64,000 nucleotides of DNA from Clostridia bacterium (GTDB lineage: Bacteria > Bacillota > Clostridia > Lachnospirales > Lachnospiraceae). Location: positions 62,001-126,000 of the forward strand of contig CAJTHL010000013.1 of assembly GCA_910576205.1 (NCBI GenBank), written 5' to 3'. Shown here in pieces: positions 33,928 to 43,039 of this stretch. Numbering within the stretch: the stretch's first letter is position 1; every line of letters begins with the position of its first letter. The translations under genes and the position numbers were made by a program. The notes under the pieces are model-generated. The model made no database searches. It worked only from the letters and a program-made list of their open reading frames with translations, and was not told where the DNA came from.

Positions 33928-34296
33928 TTAACGCATCAGCTTCTTTATGGTCTCGCACAGCTCATCCACCACCTGCTCGTCGCCGCCGCGGATATCCTCC
34001 ACCACGCAGGTTTTTATATGGTTGGACAAAAGCTCCTTGTTAAAGCTATTTAAGGCGGACTGGATGGCAGACACCTGGGTCAGGATATCCACACAGTAGC
34101 GCTCCTCCTCCACCATGTTTCTCACGCCCCGCACCTGGCCCTCTATGCGGCTGAGACGGTTCAGGAGGTTCCGGTATTCCCCGTTCTCCCTGTGTTTCTT
34201 TTTCTGACAGCAGCTGCACGGTTCCCCCTCAGCGTGTGTCTTTTTCAATGACTCCATGGTTTCCCCTGGGTCCTGCGCATGTTCTTTTTCTTTCAT
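33928..34296 (-). CDS. CsoR/RcnR-family metal-sensing repressor
   Basis: A 122-residue DUF156 repressor. The core (from about residue 42) has RLSRIEGQVRGVRNMVEEERYC, then LLSNHIKTCV. The Cys in ERYC and the His and Cys in NHIKTC occupy the C-H-C positions that bind Cu(I) in CsoR. An N-terminal extension of about 40 residues contains CSCC and several His/Lys, which is unusual for the family and may bind metal. Relatives repress copper or nickel exporter genes; none is adjacent here, so the target lies elsewhere or is the operon itself. An internal Met (residue 14) is an alternative start. Confidence 0.85.
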   Translation of the reverse strand: MKEKEHAQDPGETMESLKKTHAEGEPCSCCQKKKHRENGEYRNLLNRLSRIEGQVRGVRNMVEEERYCVDILTQVSAIQSALNSFNKELLSNHIKTCVVEDIRGGDEQVVDELCETIKKLMR

Positions 34297-34319
34297 AGGC
34301 TCTCCGAACTGCCTCCTTC

Positions 34320-34904
34320 CTATATTTCCTCCATCTCTTTTCCAATCCGCTCCTCGCAGGCCCGCATGGCCTGAATGGTCATTTCAAAGAGCCTGTCCAG
34401 CTCCCAGCCCAGCATCTTGGCCCCCTGGCGGATAACATCCCTGGAACATCCCGCCGCGAATCTCTTGTCCTTAAACTTTTTCTTAAGGCTTGACACCTCC
34501 AGATCCATAACGCTTTTAGAAGGCCGCATCCGGACCGCCGCCCCGATAAGCCCCGTCAGCTCGTCCGTTGCAAAAAGCACCTTCTCCATTTCATGCTCCG
34601 GCTTCACATCGGAAGCCAGCCCATAGCCATGGCTGCAGACAGCGTGTACCAGCTCCGCCTCCGCATCAGCCTCCGCCAGCAGCTCCGGGGCCTTTTTGCA
34701 GTGCTCCTCCGGGTATTTCTCAAAGTCCACATCGTGAAGCAGGCCTGCCATGCTCCAGAAATGAGCCTCCTCCCCATAGCCCAGCTCCCCGGCATACCAG
34801 CCCATCACGCCCTCCACAGTCAGCCCGTGCAGCAGGTGAAAGGGCTCCTGGTTATATTTTTTCAGCAGATTTAATGCCTGCTCTCTGGTCACCTTTGTTT
34901 CCAT
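34320..34904 (-). CDS. HD-domain hydrolase
   Basis: A 194-residue HD-superfamily protein. It has FHLLHGLTVEGVMGWYAGELG, then MAGLLHDVDFEKYPEEHCKKA (the HD pair), a second His in HAVCSHGYG and ATDELTGLIGA with the last metal Asp. Close relatives are annotated only as HDIG or hydrolase proteins of unknown nucleotide specificity. AGGAGG lies upstream of both a GTG (34907) and the ATG (34904); the ATG is preferred. It is first in a transcript with the CsoR-type repressor (23 bp) and the small acidic protein. Confidence 0.82.
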   Translation of the reverse strand: METKVTREQALNLLKKYNQEPFHLLHGLTVEGVMGWYAGELGYGEEAHFWSMAGLLHDVDFEKYPEEHCKKAPELLAEADAEAELVHAVCSHGYGLASDVKPEHEMEKVLFATDELTGLIGAAVRMRPSKSVMDLEVSSLKKKFKDKRFAAGCSRDVIRQGAKMLGWELDRLFEMTIQAMRACEERIGKEMEEI

Positions 34905-34996
34905 CACGCAATTCCTCCTCTTTTGCTTCTACAAAGATATGATAATCCAGATTCCCCAAAAAAGCAAGGCCTGCCCGGGAAGAACCGAAAAGCCCC

Positions 34997-35026
34997 TTGA
35001 CATTTTTCCCGGAAAACAGGTAAGAT
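34997..35026 (+). promoter_or_regulatory. Promoter of the MATE transporter gene
   Basis: TTGACA (34997-35002) and TAAGAT (35021-35026) are spaced 18 bp, with GATAAT as an overlapping alternative. The ATG at 35103 lies about 70 nt downstream of the start. Confidence 0.65.
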
Positions 35027-35102
35027 AATAAGGAAGAATCTCTAAATCCCTGTACATTTCCGGGGAAATTCACTGCCCGGCAGACACAATAAAGGAGCAC
35101 TC

Positions 35103-36482
35103 ATGGATACAGCCCAGACAAAGACAGGCCCTAATCCCCTGGCCTATGAAAATACCGGAAAATTAATCGTGAAATTTGCCGTTCCAAGCATAATCAGCGG
35201 CCTGGTCACCGCCCTCTATAACATTGTAGATCAGATCTTTATCGGCCAGGGCGTGGGAATGCTGGGAAACGCCGCCACCAATGTGGCTTTCCCTCTGACC
35301 ACCCTGTGTACGGCGCTGACGCTGCTTCTGGGGGTGGGTACAGCCGCCAATTTCAGTCTGAATCTGGGGGCAAGGCAGAAAGAAAAAGCTGGGCAGATTG
35401 CGGGAAACGGCATCTTCTATCTCCTGGCCACAGGTCTTATCCTCTTCCTAATTGTATTTTTCTTCCTAAGCCCGCTGCTTCACCTGTTTGGCGCTTCCAG
35501 CGACGTGTATCCCCTGGCTCTGACCTATACACGCATTACCAGCTTCGGGATTCCCTTTCTGCTGTTTTCCGTGGGACTAAGTAATTTTATCCGGGCGGAC
35601 GGAAGCCCCACCTACTCCATGCTCTGTACCTTAAGCGGCGCTCTGCTGAACACCGTTTTAGACCCTCTTTTCATTTTTACCTTCCATATGGGCATTGCCG
35701 GAGCCGCTCTGGCAACGGTCATCGGTCAGATCGTCTCCGCCGCCATGGCCGTTGTGTATCTTTTCCGCACAAAAAATGTGGTCTGGAAGCGGAGCTGTTT
35801 CCGGCCAGGCTTTAGCCTGTTAAAGGAAATCCTGGCCTTAGGGCTCTCTCCTTTTTTCAACCATTCGGCCATGATGCTGGTGCAGATCGCCATGAACAAC
35901 ACCTTGACCTTCTACGGCTCCTTATCCGTATATGGCAGCAATATCCCCCTGGCCTGTGTGGGCGTAATCTCAAAGGTCAACGTCATCTATATAGCCTGTG
36001 TCATCGGCACCTCCCAGGGCTGCCAGCCCATCCTGGGCTTTAACTATGGCGCAAAACAATACGACCGGGTGAGGCGCACCTTCTGGCAGGGCCTTATTAC
36101 CGTCACATGCATATCGCTGGCCTTCTTCTGCTGTTTCCAGCTTTTCCCAAGGCAGATCATCAGCATTTTCGGGGATGGAAATGAGCTGTACTATCAGTTT
36201 GGCATCCGGTATTTCCGCATTTTCATGATGCTGATTCTGGTCAACGGCTTCCAGCCCATATGCAGCTTTCTTTTTACTGCCATCGGAAAACCCAAAAAGG
36301 GAATCCTTGTGTCCATGACCAGGCAGATTCTCTTTCTCCTGCCCCTTATTCTGATCTTTCCAAGGATCTTCGGCATCGACGGCGTCATGTACGCCGGACC
36401 TATTGCAGACGGGGCAGCGGCAATTCTGGCTATTGCCCTGGTAATCCCGGAGCTTGCCAGGTTGAAATCGGAAACCTTATAA
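35103..36482 (+). CDS. MATE-family multidrug/cation efflux transporter
   Basis: A 459-residue polytopic membrane protein with twelve hydrophobic segments, in two similar halves typical of the MATE family. It starts with GKLIVKFAVPSIISGLVTAL and YNIVDQIFIGQGVG, the family N-terminal signature, and has SQGCQPILGFNYGAKQYDRVR in the second half. MATE proteins export drugs or metabolites in exchange for Na+ or H+. The start follows AAAGGAGCACTC. No regulator of the MarR or TetR type is adjacent. A strong terminator follows, so the gene is monocistronic. Confidence 0.93.
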   Translation: MDTAQTKTGPNPLAYENTGKLIVKFAVPSIISGLVTALYNIVDQIFIGQGVGMLGNAATNVAFPLTTLCTALTLLLGVGTAANFSLNLGARQKEKAGQIAGNGIFYLLATGLILFLIVFFFLSPLLHLFGASSDVYPLALTYTRITSFGIPFLLFSVGLSNFIRADGSPTYSMLCTLSGALLNTVLDPLFIFTFHMGIAGAALATVIGQIVSAAMAVVYLFRTKNVVWKRSCFRPGFSLLKEILALGLSPFFNHSAMMLVQIAMNNTLTFYGSLSVYGSNIPLACVGVISKVNVIYIACVIGTSQGCQPILGFNYGAKQYDRVRRTFWQGLITVTCISLAFFCCFQLFPRQIISIFGDGNELYYQFGIRYFRIFMMLILVNGFQPICSFLFTAIGKPKKGILVSMTRQILFLLPLILIFPRIFGIDGVMYAGPIADGAAAILAIALVIPELARLKSETL

Positions 36483-36494
36483 AGCCCTCAGAAA

Positions 36495-36522
36495 GAGGCC
36501 CCACGGTTTCCCGTGGGGCCTC
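36495..36522. terminator. Terminator between convergent MATE and EF-G-like genes
   Basis: Perfect 12-bp arms GAGGCCCCACGG/CCGTGGGGCCTC enclose a TTTC loop, followed by GTCTTTTA on the plus strand. Confidence 0.9.
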
Positions 36523-36539
36523 GTCTTTTATTCCTTCTA

Positions 36540-38618
36540 TTATTCTGACTCTGCCGCTCTAGCCGCAACTTCCTGCTCCTGCACATCATTGGGGGCCTGC
36601 TCATAGCGGGCAAACTCGTACTCGAAAATGCCGCTGCCTCCGGTCATGGAACGCAGAACAGTGGAGTAGCCGAAGATCTCCTTCATGGGCACATCCGCAT
36701 TGACTTCCTGCTTGCCGCCTGCAACCGGGTTCATGCCCAGCACACGGCCGCGCCGCTTATTGAGATCCCCCATAACGTCTCCGGTATACTTATCCGGCAC
36801 CGTCACCTTCATAGATACAATAGGCTCCAGAAGCACGGGGCCGGCATCCATAAAGCCCTTCTTGAAGGCCTGGATGGTGGCCATCTTGAAGGCCATCTCC
36901 GAGGAATCCACAGGATGGTAGGAACCGTCGTAGAGTACCGCCTTCACACCCACCACCGGATATCCGGCCAGGGGGCCCTTCACCACGGATTCCTGCAATC
37001 CCTTTTCCACAGCCGGGAAATAGTTCTTGGGAACGGCGCCGCCCACTACCATCTGCTCAAACACAAAAGGAGACTCCAGATCGCCGGAGGGCTCAAAGGT
37101 CATCTTTACATGGCCGTACTGACCATGTCCGCCGGTCTGCTTCTTATACTTGGAATCCACATCGGACTTTTTGCGCAAGGTCTCCCGGAAAGCCACCTTG
37201 GGTTTGCCAAGCTCCATGCTCACCTTGAATTTCTCCTCCAGCTTGCTGACCACCACATCCAGGTGCTGGTCCCCCATGCCGTAAAGCAGGGTCTGACGGT
37301 TCTCGGAATCATTGACCATCTTAAGGGTCAGATCCTCCTCCATCATCCTGGACAGGGCCTGGGAAATCTTATCCTCATCGCCCTTGTTCTTCGCCTTGTA
37401 GCTCATATAGGTGTAGGGTTTGGAAATCTCAGTTCTTCCATATACAATGGGGGTGGCCTTTGTGGAAAGGGTATCCCCGGTCTTTGTATTGTTAAGCTTT
37501 CCGATAGCTCCGATATCGCCTGCGTGCAGCTCCGTCACCTCGATAGGCTTGTTGCCCTGCATCACATAAAGCTTGCTGAGCTTCTCCTCCACTTCTTTAT
37601 CGCTGTTATACAGGACATCGTCGGACTTGATTACGCCGGAAACCACCTTGATAAGGGAATATTTTCCAATAAACGGATCCACAATAGTCTTGAACACATA
37701 GGCGGATTTCGCTTTGGAGAAGGAATAATCGGCCTCAAAGATCTCGTTTGTTTTTGTATTGACGCCTGCGCGCTCCTTCTTGTCGGGGCTTGGGAACAGC
37801 TCCACAATATCATTCATCAGATTGTGGATGTTGCGCATCTCCGCGCTGGAGCCCATGGAGACAGGAATAATGCTGCCATCGCACACATTAAATTTCATAG
37901 CCGCGCGGATCTCCGCAACGGTAAACTCTTCCCCATTGAAATACCGCTCCATAAATTCCTCGGAGGTCTCCGCCACAGCGTCCATAAGGGCCTCCCGGCA
38001 GATATCCAGATTGTCCTTGCAGTAATCCGGAATATCGCAGGGCTCTCTCTTGCCTATGCCTGTAAAACGGCGGCCTTCCATCTTACACACATTGATATAT
38101 CCCACAAACTTCTCGTTTTCACGAATTGGCTGATAGAAAGGCGCGATCTTCTTTCCGTATAACTCTGTCAGATCTTCCACTACCTGGCGGAAAGACGCAT
38201 GGTCTACATCCATCTCCGTCACAAAGAACATACGGGGCAGTTTGTATTTCTCACACAGCTCCCACGCCTTCTGGGTGCCTACCTCCACGCCTGCCTTTCC
38301 GGAAACAACGATAATGGCCGCGTCAGCCGCCGAAACAGCCTCCTCTGCCTCGCCAACAAAGTCAAAGTAGCCGGGAGCGTCCAGCACATTGATCTTGCAG
38401 TTGTTCCAGATAATGGGAACCACCGCTGTGCTGATTGAGAATTTTCTCTTGATTTCTTCTTTATCATAATCACTGATCGTATTTCCGTCTGTCACTTTTC
38501 CTACCCGGGTCGTCAGTCCAGATACATACGCCATGGCCTCCACCAGGCTTGTCTTGCCGCAGCCGCCGTGTCCTAAAAGGACTACATTGCGAATGTTGTC
38601 TGTTGTAAAAACATTCAT
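36540..38618 (-). CDS. Elongation factor G-like GTPase paralogue
   Basis: A 692-residue protein with all EF-G domains: the G domain (P-loop GHGGCGKTS), domain II, and domains III-V with GGHGQYGHVKMTFEP and the domain IV tip SYHPVDSSEMAF. Key G motifs differ from translational EF-G. The G3 DTPGHVDF reads DAPGYFDF (catalytic His to Tyr), and the G4 NKMD reads TEMD. This fits the EF-G2-like branch found beside canonical FusA in many Firmicutes, whose role in recycling or stress is not settled. The gene is monocistronic with its own promoter. The start has GGAGGAAGAGGC upstream. Confidence 0.88.
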   Translation of the reverse strand: MNVFTTDNIRNVVLLGHGGCGKTSLVEAMAYVSGLTTRVGKVTDGNTISDYDKEEIKRKFSISTAVVPIIWNNCKINVLDAPGYFDFVGEAEEAVSAADAAIIVVSGKAGVEVGTQKAWELCEKYKLPRMFFVTEMDVDHASFRQVVEDLTELYGKKIAPFYQPIRENEKFVGYINVCKMEGRRFTGIGKREPCDIPDYCKDNLDICREALMDAVAETSEEFMERYFNGEEFTVAEIRAAMKFNVCDGSIIPVSMGSSAEMRNIHNLMNDIVELFPSPDKKERAGVNTKTNEIFEADYSFSKAKSAYVFKTIVDPFIGKYSLIKVVSGVIKSDDVLYNSDKEVEEKLSKLYVMQGNKPIEVTELHAGDIGAIGKLNNTKTGDTLSTKATPIVYGRTEISKPYTYMSYKAKNKGDEDKISQALSRMMEEDLTLKMVNDSENRQTLLYGMGDQHLDVVVSKLEEKFKVSMELGKPKVAFRETLRKKSDVDSKYKKQTGGHGQYGHVKMTFEPSGDLESPFVFEQMVVGGAVPKNYFPAVEKGLQESVVKGPLAGYPVVGVKAVLYDGSYHPVDSSEMAFKMATIQAFKKGFMDAGPVLLEPIVSMKVTVPDKYTGDVMGDLNKRRGRVLGMNPVAGGKQEVNADVPMKEIFGYSTVLRSMTGGSGIFEYEFARYEQAPNDVQEQEVAARAAESE

Positions 38619-38694
38619 GCCTCTTCCTCCGATACTATTTAATTTGCGAAAATATAGATCCGCCCTTTCCAGGTGTCGCAGACACCCTGTTTAT

Positions 38695-38723
38695 ATTTTA
38701 CTAAAATGCAGAGTGTATTTCAA
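38695..38723 (-). promoter_or_regulatory. Promoter of the EF-G-like gene
   Basis: On the minus strand TTGAAA (38718-38723) and TAAAAT (38695-38700) are spaced 17 bp. The leader of about 70 nt contains a GGTGTC/GACACC hairpin (38672-38686). Nothing else is seen between 38724 and 38835. Confidence 0.75.
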
Positions 38724-38835
38724 GTCTTTTATACATTTTTAACATATATTTTCAAAAATGGTATTTCGGCCTTCTATACCCTCCGGTTCCCCATTCTGAT
38801 ACGCCTCCGGTACACTCTCCAGGTATAGCAAAAAA

Positions 38836-38875
38836 ACGCCCGGAAGCTCCTGTTTTCCCAGAAGCTTTCGGGCGT
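38836..38875 (-). terminator. Terminator downstream of the dehydrogenase remnant
   Basis: The 13-bp arms (38836-38848 and 38863-38875, one G-U pair) are followed by TTTTTTT on the minus strand. It probably terminated the ancestral intact gene. Confidence 0.85.
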
Positions 38876-38952
38876 CCCTGCTGTTTTTGGTATGATTCCT
38901 GATCTGTCTCAGAATACAGCAGCCACAATCATTTCTGCGGCAGATTATTTCT

Positions 38953-39169
38953 TTACTTCCATTTCAGAATTGCGCTGTGATCGCCCTGTCCTACGCCATT
39001 GTTGTGCAGCCACTGCAGCATCTCCTGTACAGAGGAGGGCAGAAGCATGGGAGTTCCAAGGCCGTGACCGGTATCCAGCGCGTTATTCAGATCCTTGATG
39101 TGCAGATCAATCTTAAATCCGGGTTTGAAGTTGCGTTCCATCATCATGGGAACCTTTCGGTCTGTTTGT
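38953..39169 (-). pseudogene. 3' remnant of a GarR/3-hydroxyisobutyrate dehydrogenase-type gene
   Basis: About 70 codons encode only the C-terminal end of a beta-hydroxyacid dehydrogenase (tartronate semialdehyde reductase/GarR type). Visible are DRKVPMMMERNFKPGF, then IDLHIKDLNNALDTGHGLGTP and GQGDHSAILKW. Intact members are about 290 residues, with an N-terminal Rossmann domain that is missing here. Upstream of Asp-Arg-Lys the frame hits TGA and no homologous sequence continues. The terminator still follows. I read it as the leftover of a deletion; no start with a ribosome-binding site is present. Confidence 0.75.
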
Positions 39170-39392
39170 CAAGGACATAGAGAAAAGTTTTCCTCATTTT
39201 TTTGCGGATAGGTCGTTTTCCAATAGCCGCATGACTTTATCGCTCATTTTGTGTCTACTTACCTAACTATAGTCCAACTTTTTATTTGCAGGCTTAAATA
39301 TTTTTCTCCATTTTATCCCCCCTCCGTACTTTGTTAAGTCAAAATACCGCTATTTATCCTCCTTGATTTTCGCGCTTTAAAGCGACAGATTA
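39170..39392. other. AT-rich gap without recognisable gene
   Basis: This AT-rich stretch, between the dehydrogenase remnant and the aroF promoter, shows no frame with a ribosome-binding site, no tRNA and no convincing hairpin. It is the probable deletion scar beside the remnant. Confidence 0.5.
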
Positions 39393-39421
39393 TTGACATT
39401 TCCAAGGGAAAAGTGTAAAAT
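39393..39421 (+). promoter_or_regulatory. Promoter of the aroF-tyrA-aroA operon
   Basis: TTGACA (39393-39398) and TAAAAT (39416-39421) are spaced exactly 17 bp. The leader of about 92 nt begins with a small TGCCGG/CCGGCA hairpin (39426-39447). Confidence 0.85.
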
Positions 39422-39519
39422 AATTGCCGGATGCCAATGTACCGGCAGCTTTTGAAAAATCCTGCCCTCTCCGTCGGAAACAGGCGCGTGAAGCGGGCAC
39501 AGAAAACGAGGCAGATCTT

Positions 39520-40545
39520 ATGATAATTGTAATGAAACCCAAGGCTCCCCGGGCTTCCGTGGAGCACGTGGTCAGCGTCATCCGGGAAAACGGGCTGGAA
39601 ACCCATTTATCGGAGGGAAAAGAAGTCACCATAATCGGCGTGGTGGGGGACAAGACGCGTCTTTCGGACGTCAATCTCCAGATTGCCCCGGACGTGGAAA
39701 AAATCGTTCCCATCACAGAATCTTATAAACTCAGCAACCGGAAATTCCACCCGGAGCCAAGCGCCATCCAGGTGGGGAATACAAAGATCGGGCCGGATAA
39801 TCTGACGGTTATGGCCGGGCCCTGCGCCATTGAATCCGAGAAGCAGCTTCTCTCCATCGCCCACGCGGTAAAGACGGCCGGAGCCACCTTTTTAAGAGGC
39901 GGCGCATACAAACCCCGCACCTCCCCCTACTCCTTCCAGGGACTGGAGGAGGAAGGCCTTCTCTATCTGAAAAGAGCCCGGGAGGAAACAGGCCTTGCCA
40001 CTATCTGCGAGGTTATCAGCCGGGAGTCTCTGGCCTGCGCCGCAAAGTATGTGGACATGATCCAGATCGGCGCCCGGAACATGCAGAATTTCCAGCTTCT
40101 TAGGGAGGTGGGGCGGGCAGGAATCCCCGTCCTTTTAAAGCGGGGGCTCTCCGCCACCATCGACGAGTGGCTCAACGCCGCCGAGTACATTATCTCCGAG
40201 GGGAACCCCAACGTGGTTCTCTGCGAGCGCGGCATCCGCACCTACGAGACCTCCACCAGGAACACCCTGGATATCAGCGCCGTGCCTGTGCTGAAATCCA
40301 AGACCCATCTGCCCGTAATCGTGGACCCCAGCCATGCCTCCGGCGTCTGGGAATACGTGGCCCCGCTGTCCAGATGCGCCGTGGCCGTAGGGGCGGACGG
40401 TCTTATGATTGAGGTTCACGACAATCCGGAGTGCGCCCTGTCCGACGGACCCCAGTCCCTGACCTTTAACCACTTTTCCCAGCTGACGGAAGAGCTGCGC
40501 GCTTACGCGGCCTTACAGAACAGGGCCTTTAAGGAAGCCCCGTAA
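39520..40545 (+). CDS. aroF: 3-deoxy-7-phosphoheptulonate synthase (type I-beta)
   Basis: A 341-residue DAHP synthase that condenses PEP and erythrose 4-phosphate, the entry step to aromatic amino acids. Residues 1-70 form the ferredoxin-like regulatory domain typical of the Thermotoga-type I-beta enzymes (MIIVMKPKAPRASVEHV). The barrel follows, with VMAGPCAIESEKQL, FLRGGAYKPRTSPYSFQG, QIGARNMQNFQLL and PVIVDPSHASG. The frame extends 32 codons upstream, but the ATG at 39520 with GAGG upstream matches the family start, and the promoter's start site lies after the extension begins. The regulatory domain predicts feedback by Tyr and/or Phe. It is first in the operon with tyrA 32 bp downstream. 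Confidence 0.95.
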   Translation: MIIVMKPKAPRASVEHVVSVIRENGLETHLSEGKEVTIIGVVGDKTRLSDVNLQIAPDVEKIVPITESYKLSNRKFHPEPSAIQVGNTKIGPDNLTVMAGPCAIESEKQLLSIAHAVKTAGATFLRGGAYKPRTSPYSFQGLEEEGLLYLKRAREETGLATICEVISRESLACAAKYVDMIQIGARNMQNFQLLREVGRAGIPVLLKRGLSATIDEWLNAAEYIISEGNPNVVLCERGIRTYETSTRNTLDISAVPVLKSKTHLPVIVDPSHASGVWEYVAPLSRCAVAVGADGLMIEVHDNPECALSDGPQSLTFNHFSQLTEELRAYAALQNRAFKEAP

Positions 40546-40577
40546 AATCACGGGGATAATTCTGACAGGAGTTTTCT

Positions 40578-41678
40578 ATGACTTATTTTGACACCATCGG
40601 CTTTATCGGCCTGGGACTCATCGGCGGTTCCATTGCCAGGGCCATAAAATATTTTTATCCGGACACTTATCTCATGGCCTGCAGCCGCACAGCCTCCACC
40701 CTGAAGGCAGCACGGGAGGAGGGCGTCATCGACCAGGTGTGCTCTGACGTGGACGGTTCTTTCGGGCGCTGCCAGCTGATATTCCTGTGCGCCCCCGTCT
40801 CCGCCAACGCCTCCTATCTGGCCCGGCTAAAGGATGTGACTTCGGATTCCTGCATTCTGACGGATGTGGGAAGCACCAAGACCGACATCCATGAGAAGGT
40901 AAAGGAACTGGGGCTTACTTCCCGCTTTATCGGCGGTCACCCCATGGCCGGATCGGAAAAAACAGGCTTTTCCAGCTCCAGGCGGCTGCTCATTGAAAAT
41001 GCCTACTATATTCTGACCCCCGGCGAGGATGTGCCGGAAGCGGAGGTAAAACGCATGGAGGCTTTTGTGGCCTCCCTGAAGGCCCTTCCTCTCATTCTGC
41101 CCTACGCCTACCATGACTATGTGACGGCGGCCATCAGCCATCTGCCCCATCTCATTGCGGCCTCCCTGGTAAACCTGGTCCGCGACCTGGATTCCCGGGA
41201 GGAAACCATGAAAAAAGTGGCGGCCGGAGGCTTTAAGGATATTACCCGCATCGCCTCCTCCTCCCCGGAAATGTGGGAACAGATCTGCATGACCAACCGG
41301 GAAAATATCGAAAAAGTGCTTTTAAGCTACATGGCCTCCCTGGAGGAAATCCGGAAAAGCCTTTCCAGTTCTTCCGGCGGGGAAATCCATGCCCTCTTTG
41401 AGAGCTCCCGGGATTACCGCAATTCCATCCCGGACGTATCCGCAGGCCCCATCAAAAAGGAGTACGCCCTGTACTGCGACATGGTGGACGAGGCCGGAGG
41501 CATCGCCACCCTGGCCACTATCCTGGCCACCAGCGGCATCAGTCTGAAAAACATCGGCATTATCCATAACCGGGAGTTTGAGGAGGCTGTTCTGCGGGTG
41601 GAGTTTTACGAAGGGGAGGCTTACGAAAAAGCAGTGGAAATATTGAGAAAATACCGGTATACGGTATATACCCGGTAG
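40578..41678 (+). CDS. tyrA: Prephenate dehydrogenase with C-terminal ACT domain
   Basis: A 366-residue NAD-dependent enzyme making 4-hydroxyphenylpyruvate for tyrosine. It has the Rossmann motif GFIGLGLIGGSIARAI at the N-terminus, FLCAPVSA, TDVGSTKTDI, the conserved RFIGGHPMAGSEKTG and the helical dimerisation domain with HDYVTAAISHLPHLIAA. From about residue 295 an ACT domain follows (GGIATLATILATSGISLKNIGI), implying tyrosine feedback. The start has CAGGAG upstream. It lies between aroF (32 bp) and aroA (74 bp) in the aromatic operon. Confidence 0.95.
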   Translation: MTYFDTIGFIGLGLIGGSIARAIKYFYPDTYLMACSRTASTLKAAREEGVIDQVCSDVDGSFGRCQLIFLCAPVSANASYLARLKDVTSDSCILTDVGSTKTDIHEKVKELGLTSRFIGGHPMAGSEKTGFSSSRRLLIENAYYILTPGEDVPEAEVKRMEAFVASLKALPLILPYAYHDYVTAAISHLPHLIAASLVNLVRDLDSREETMKKVAAGGFKDITRIASSSPEMWEQICMTNRENIEKVLLSYMASLEEIRKSLSSSSGGEIHALFESSRDYRNSIPDVSAGPIKKEYALYCDMVDEAGGIATLATILATSGISLKNIGIIHNREFEEAVLRVEFYEGEAYEKAVEILRKYRYTVYTR

Positions 41679-41752
41679 GCATTTAATATTTTTCCGGTTC
41701 CGGCTGTCCACACCAGACGCACATACAGGGATCGGATCGGAAAGGGATTTTT

Positions 41753-43039
41753 ATGGTTATTTCAGAAATCAGACATGGACTGCACGGGGAGCTTACGGTA
41801 CCCGGGGATAAATCCATCTCCCACCGGGCCGTAATGCTGGGGGCCCTGGCTGAGGGAACCACCTCTGTAAGACATTTTTTAAAGGGGGCGGACTGTCTTT
41901 CCACCATTGACTGCTTCCGCCGTCTGGGGATTCACATAGAAGAAACGGACGGGGAGCTTCTCATCCACGGAAAGGGGCTTCACGGGCTTAATCCCCCGGA
42001 CTCCTGGCTGAATGTGGGCAACAGCGGCACTACCACCCGGCTGATCTCCGGGATTCTGGCGGCCCAGCCCTTTGTCACGGTCTTAAACGGCGACGCCTCC
42101 ATCCAGAGCCGCCCCATGGGGCGCATTATGGAACCCCTGGGACAGATGGGGGCAGACATCCGAAGCTTAAAGGGCAACGGCTGCGCTCCCCTGGAAATCA
42201 CAGGAGGACCCCTGAAGGGCATCTCCTATCATTCCCGGGTGGCCTCCGCCCAGGTAAAATCCGCCGTCCTTCTGGCCGGACTCTACGCCGACGGCCCTTC
42301 TTCCGTCACGGAACCGGCTCTCTCCCGGAATCACACAGAGCTGATGCTGGAGGCCTTTGGCGGACGGGTGGAGACCGTGCCGGAAGCTCAAAAGGCCACG
42401 GTTTATCCCGAACCGACCTTAAAGGGCCGGGCTGTCCTGGTGCCGGGAGATATCTCCTCCGCCGCCTACTTTATAGCGGCCGCCTGCATCACCCCCCGCT
42501 CGGAGGTGCTGATACGGCAGGTGGGCATCAATCCCACAAGAGCAGGTATGCTGAAAATCTGCGGGCAGATGGGCGCGGATATTACCCTGTTAAATGTGAC
42601 GGAAGGTCCGGGGGAACCCATGGCTGACCTGCTGGTGCGCTCCTCCTCCCTCACAGGCACGGTTATTGAGGGTAGCATCATTCCTGCCCTTATTGACGAG
42701 CTGCCCATCCTGGCGGTTATGGCCTGCTTTGCCAGCGGGACCACAGTGATCCGTGACGCGGCCGAGCTGAAGGTGAAGGAATCCAACCGCATCGACGCCA
42801 TGGTGGAAAATCTGTCCGCTATGGGCGCACATATCAGGGCAACCGACGACGGCATGGTGATCGAGGGGGGCAGCTCCCTCCACGGCGCAGTTATTGACAG
42901 CCGCCTGGATCACCGGGTTGCCATGTCCTTTGCCGTGGCCGCGCTGAATGCCGCCGGAAAAACCCACATCCGGGGGGCATCCTGCGTGGACATTTCCTAC
43001 CCGTCATTTTTTGAGGATCTGCGGGGACTTTCCCGGTAA
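41753..43039 (+). CDS. aroA: 3-phosphoshikimate 1-carboxyvinyltransferase (EPSP synthase)
   Basis: A 428-residue EPSP synthase joining PEP to shikimate 3-phosphate. The diagnostic N-terminal motif VPGDKSISHRAVMLGALA and the PEP-site LNVGNSGTTTRL are intact, as are ALIDELPIL and KESNRIDAM in the second half. Two inside-out alpha/beta domains and normal length are evident. The start follows GGAAAGGGATTTTT. It is the third aromatic gene of the operon; an MBOAT acyltransferase gene follows after 113 bp without a clear terminator, so read-through is possible. Confidence 0.96.
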   Translation: MVISEIRHGLHGELTVPGDKSISHRAVMLGALAEGTTSVRHFLKGADCLSTIDCFRRLGIHIEETDGELLIHGKGLHGLNPPDSWLNVGNSGTTTRLISGILAAQPFVTVLNGDASIQSRPMGRIMEPLGQMGADIRSLKGNGCAPLEITGGPLKGISYHSRVASAQVKSAVLLAGLYADGPSSVTEPALSRNHTELMLEAFGGRVETVPEAQKATVYPEPTLKGRAVLVPGDISSAAYFIAAACITPRSEVLIRQVGINPTRAGMLKICGQMGADITLLNVTEGPGEPMADLLVRSSSLTGTVIEGSIIPALIDELPILAVMACFASGTTVIRDAAELKVKESNRIDAMVENLSAMGAHIRATDDGMVIEGGSSLHGAVIDSRLDHRVAMSFAVAALNAAGKTHIRGASCVDISYPSFFEDLRGLSR

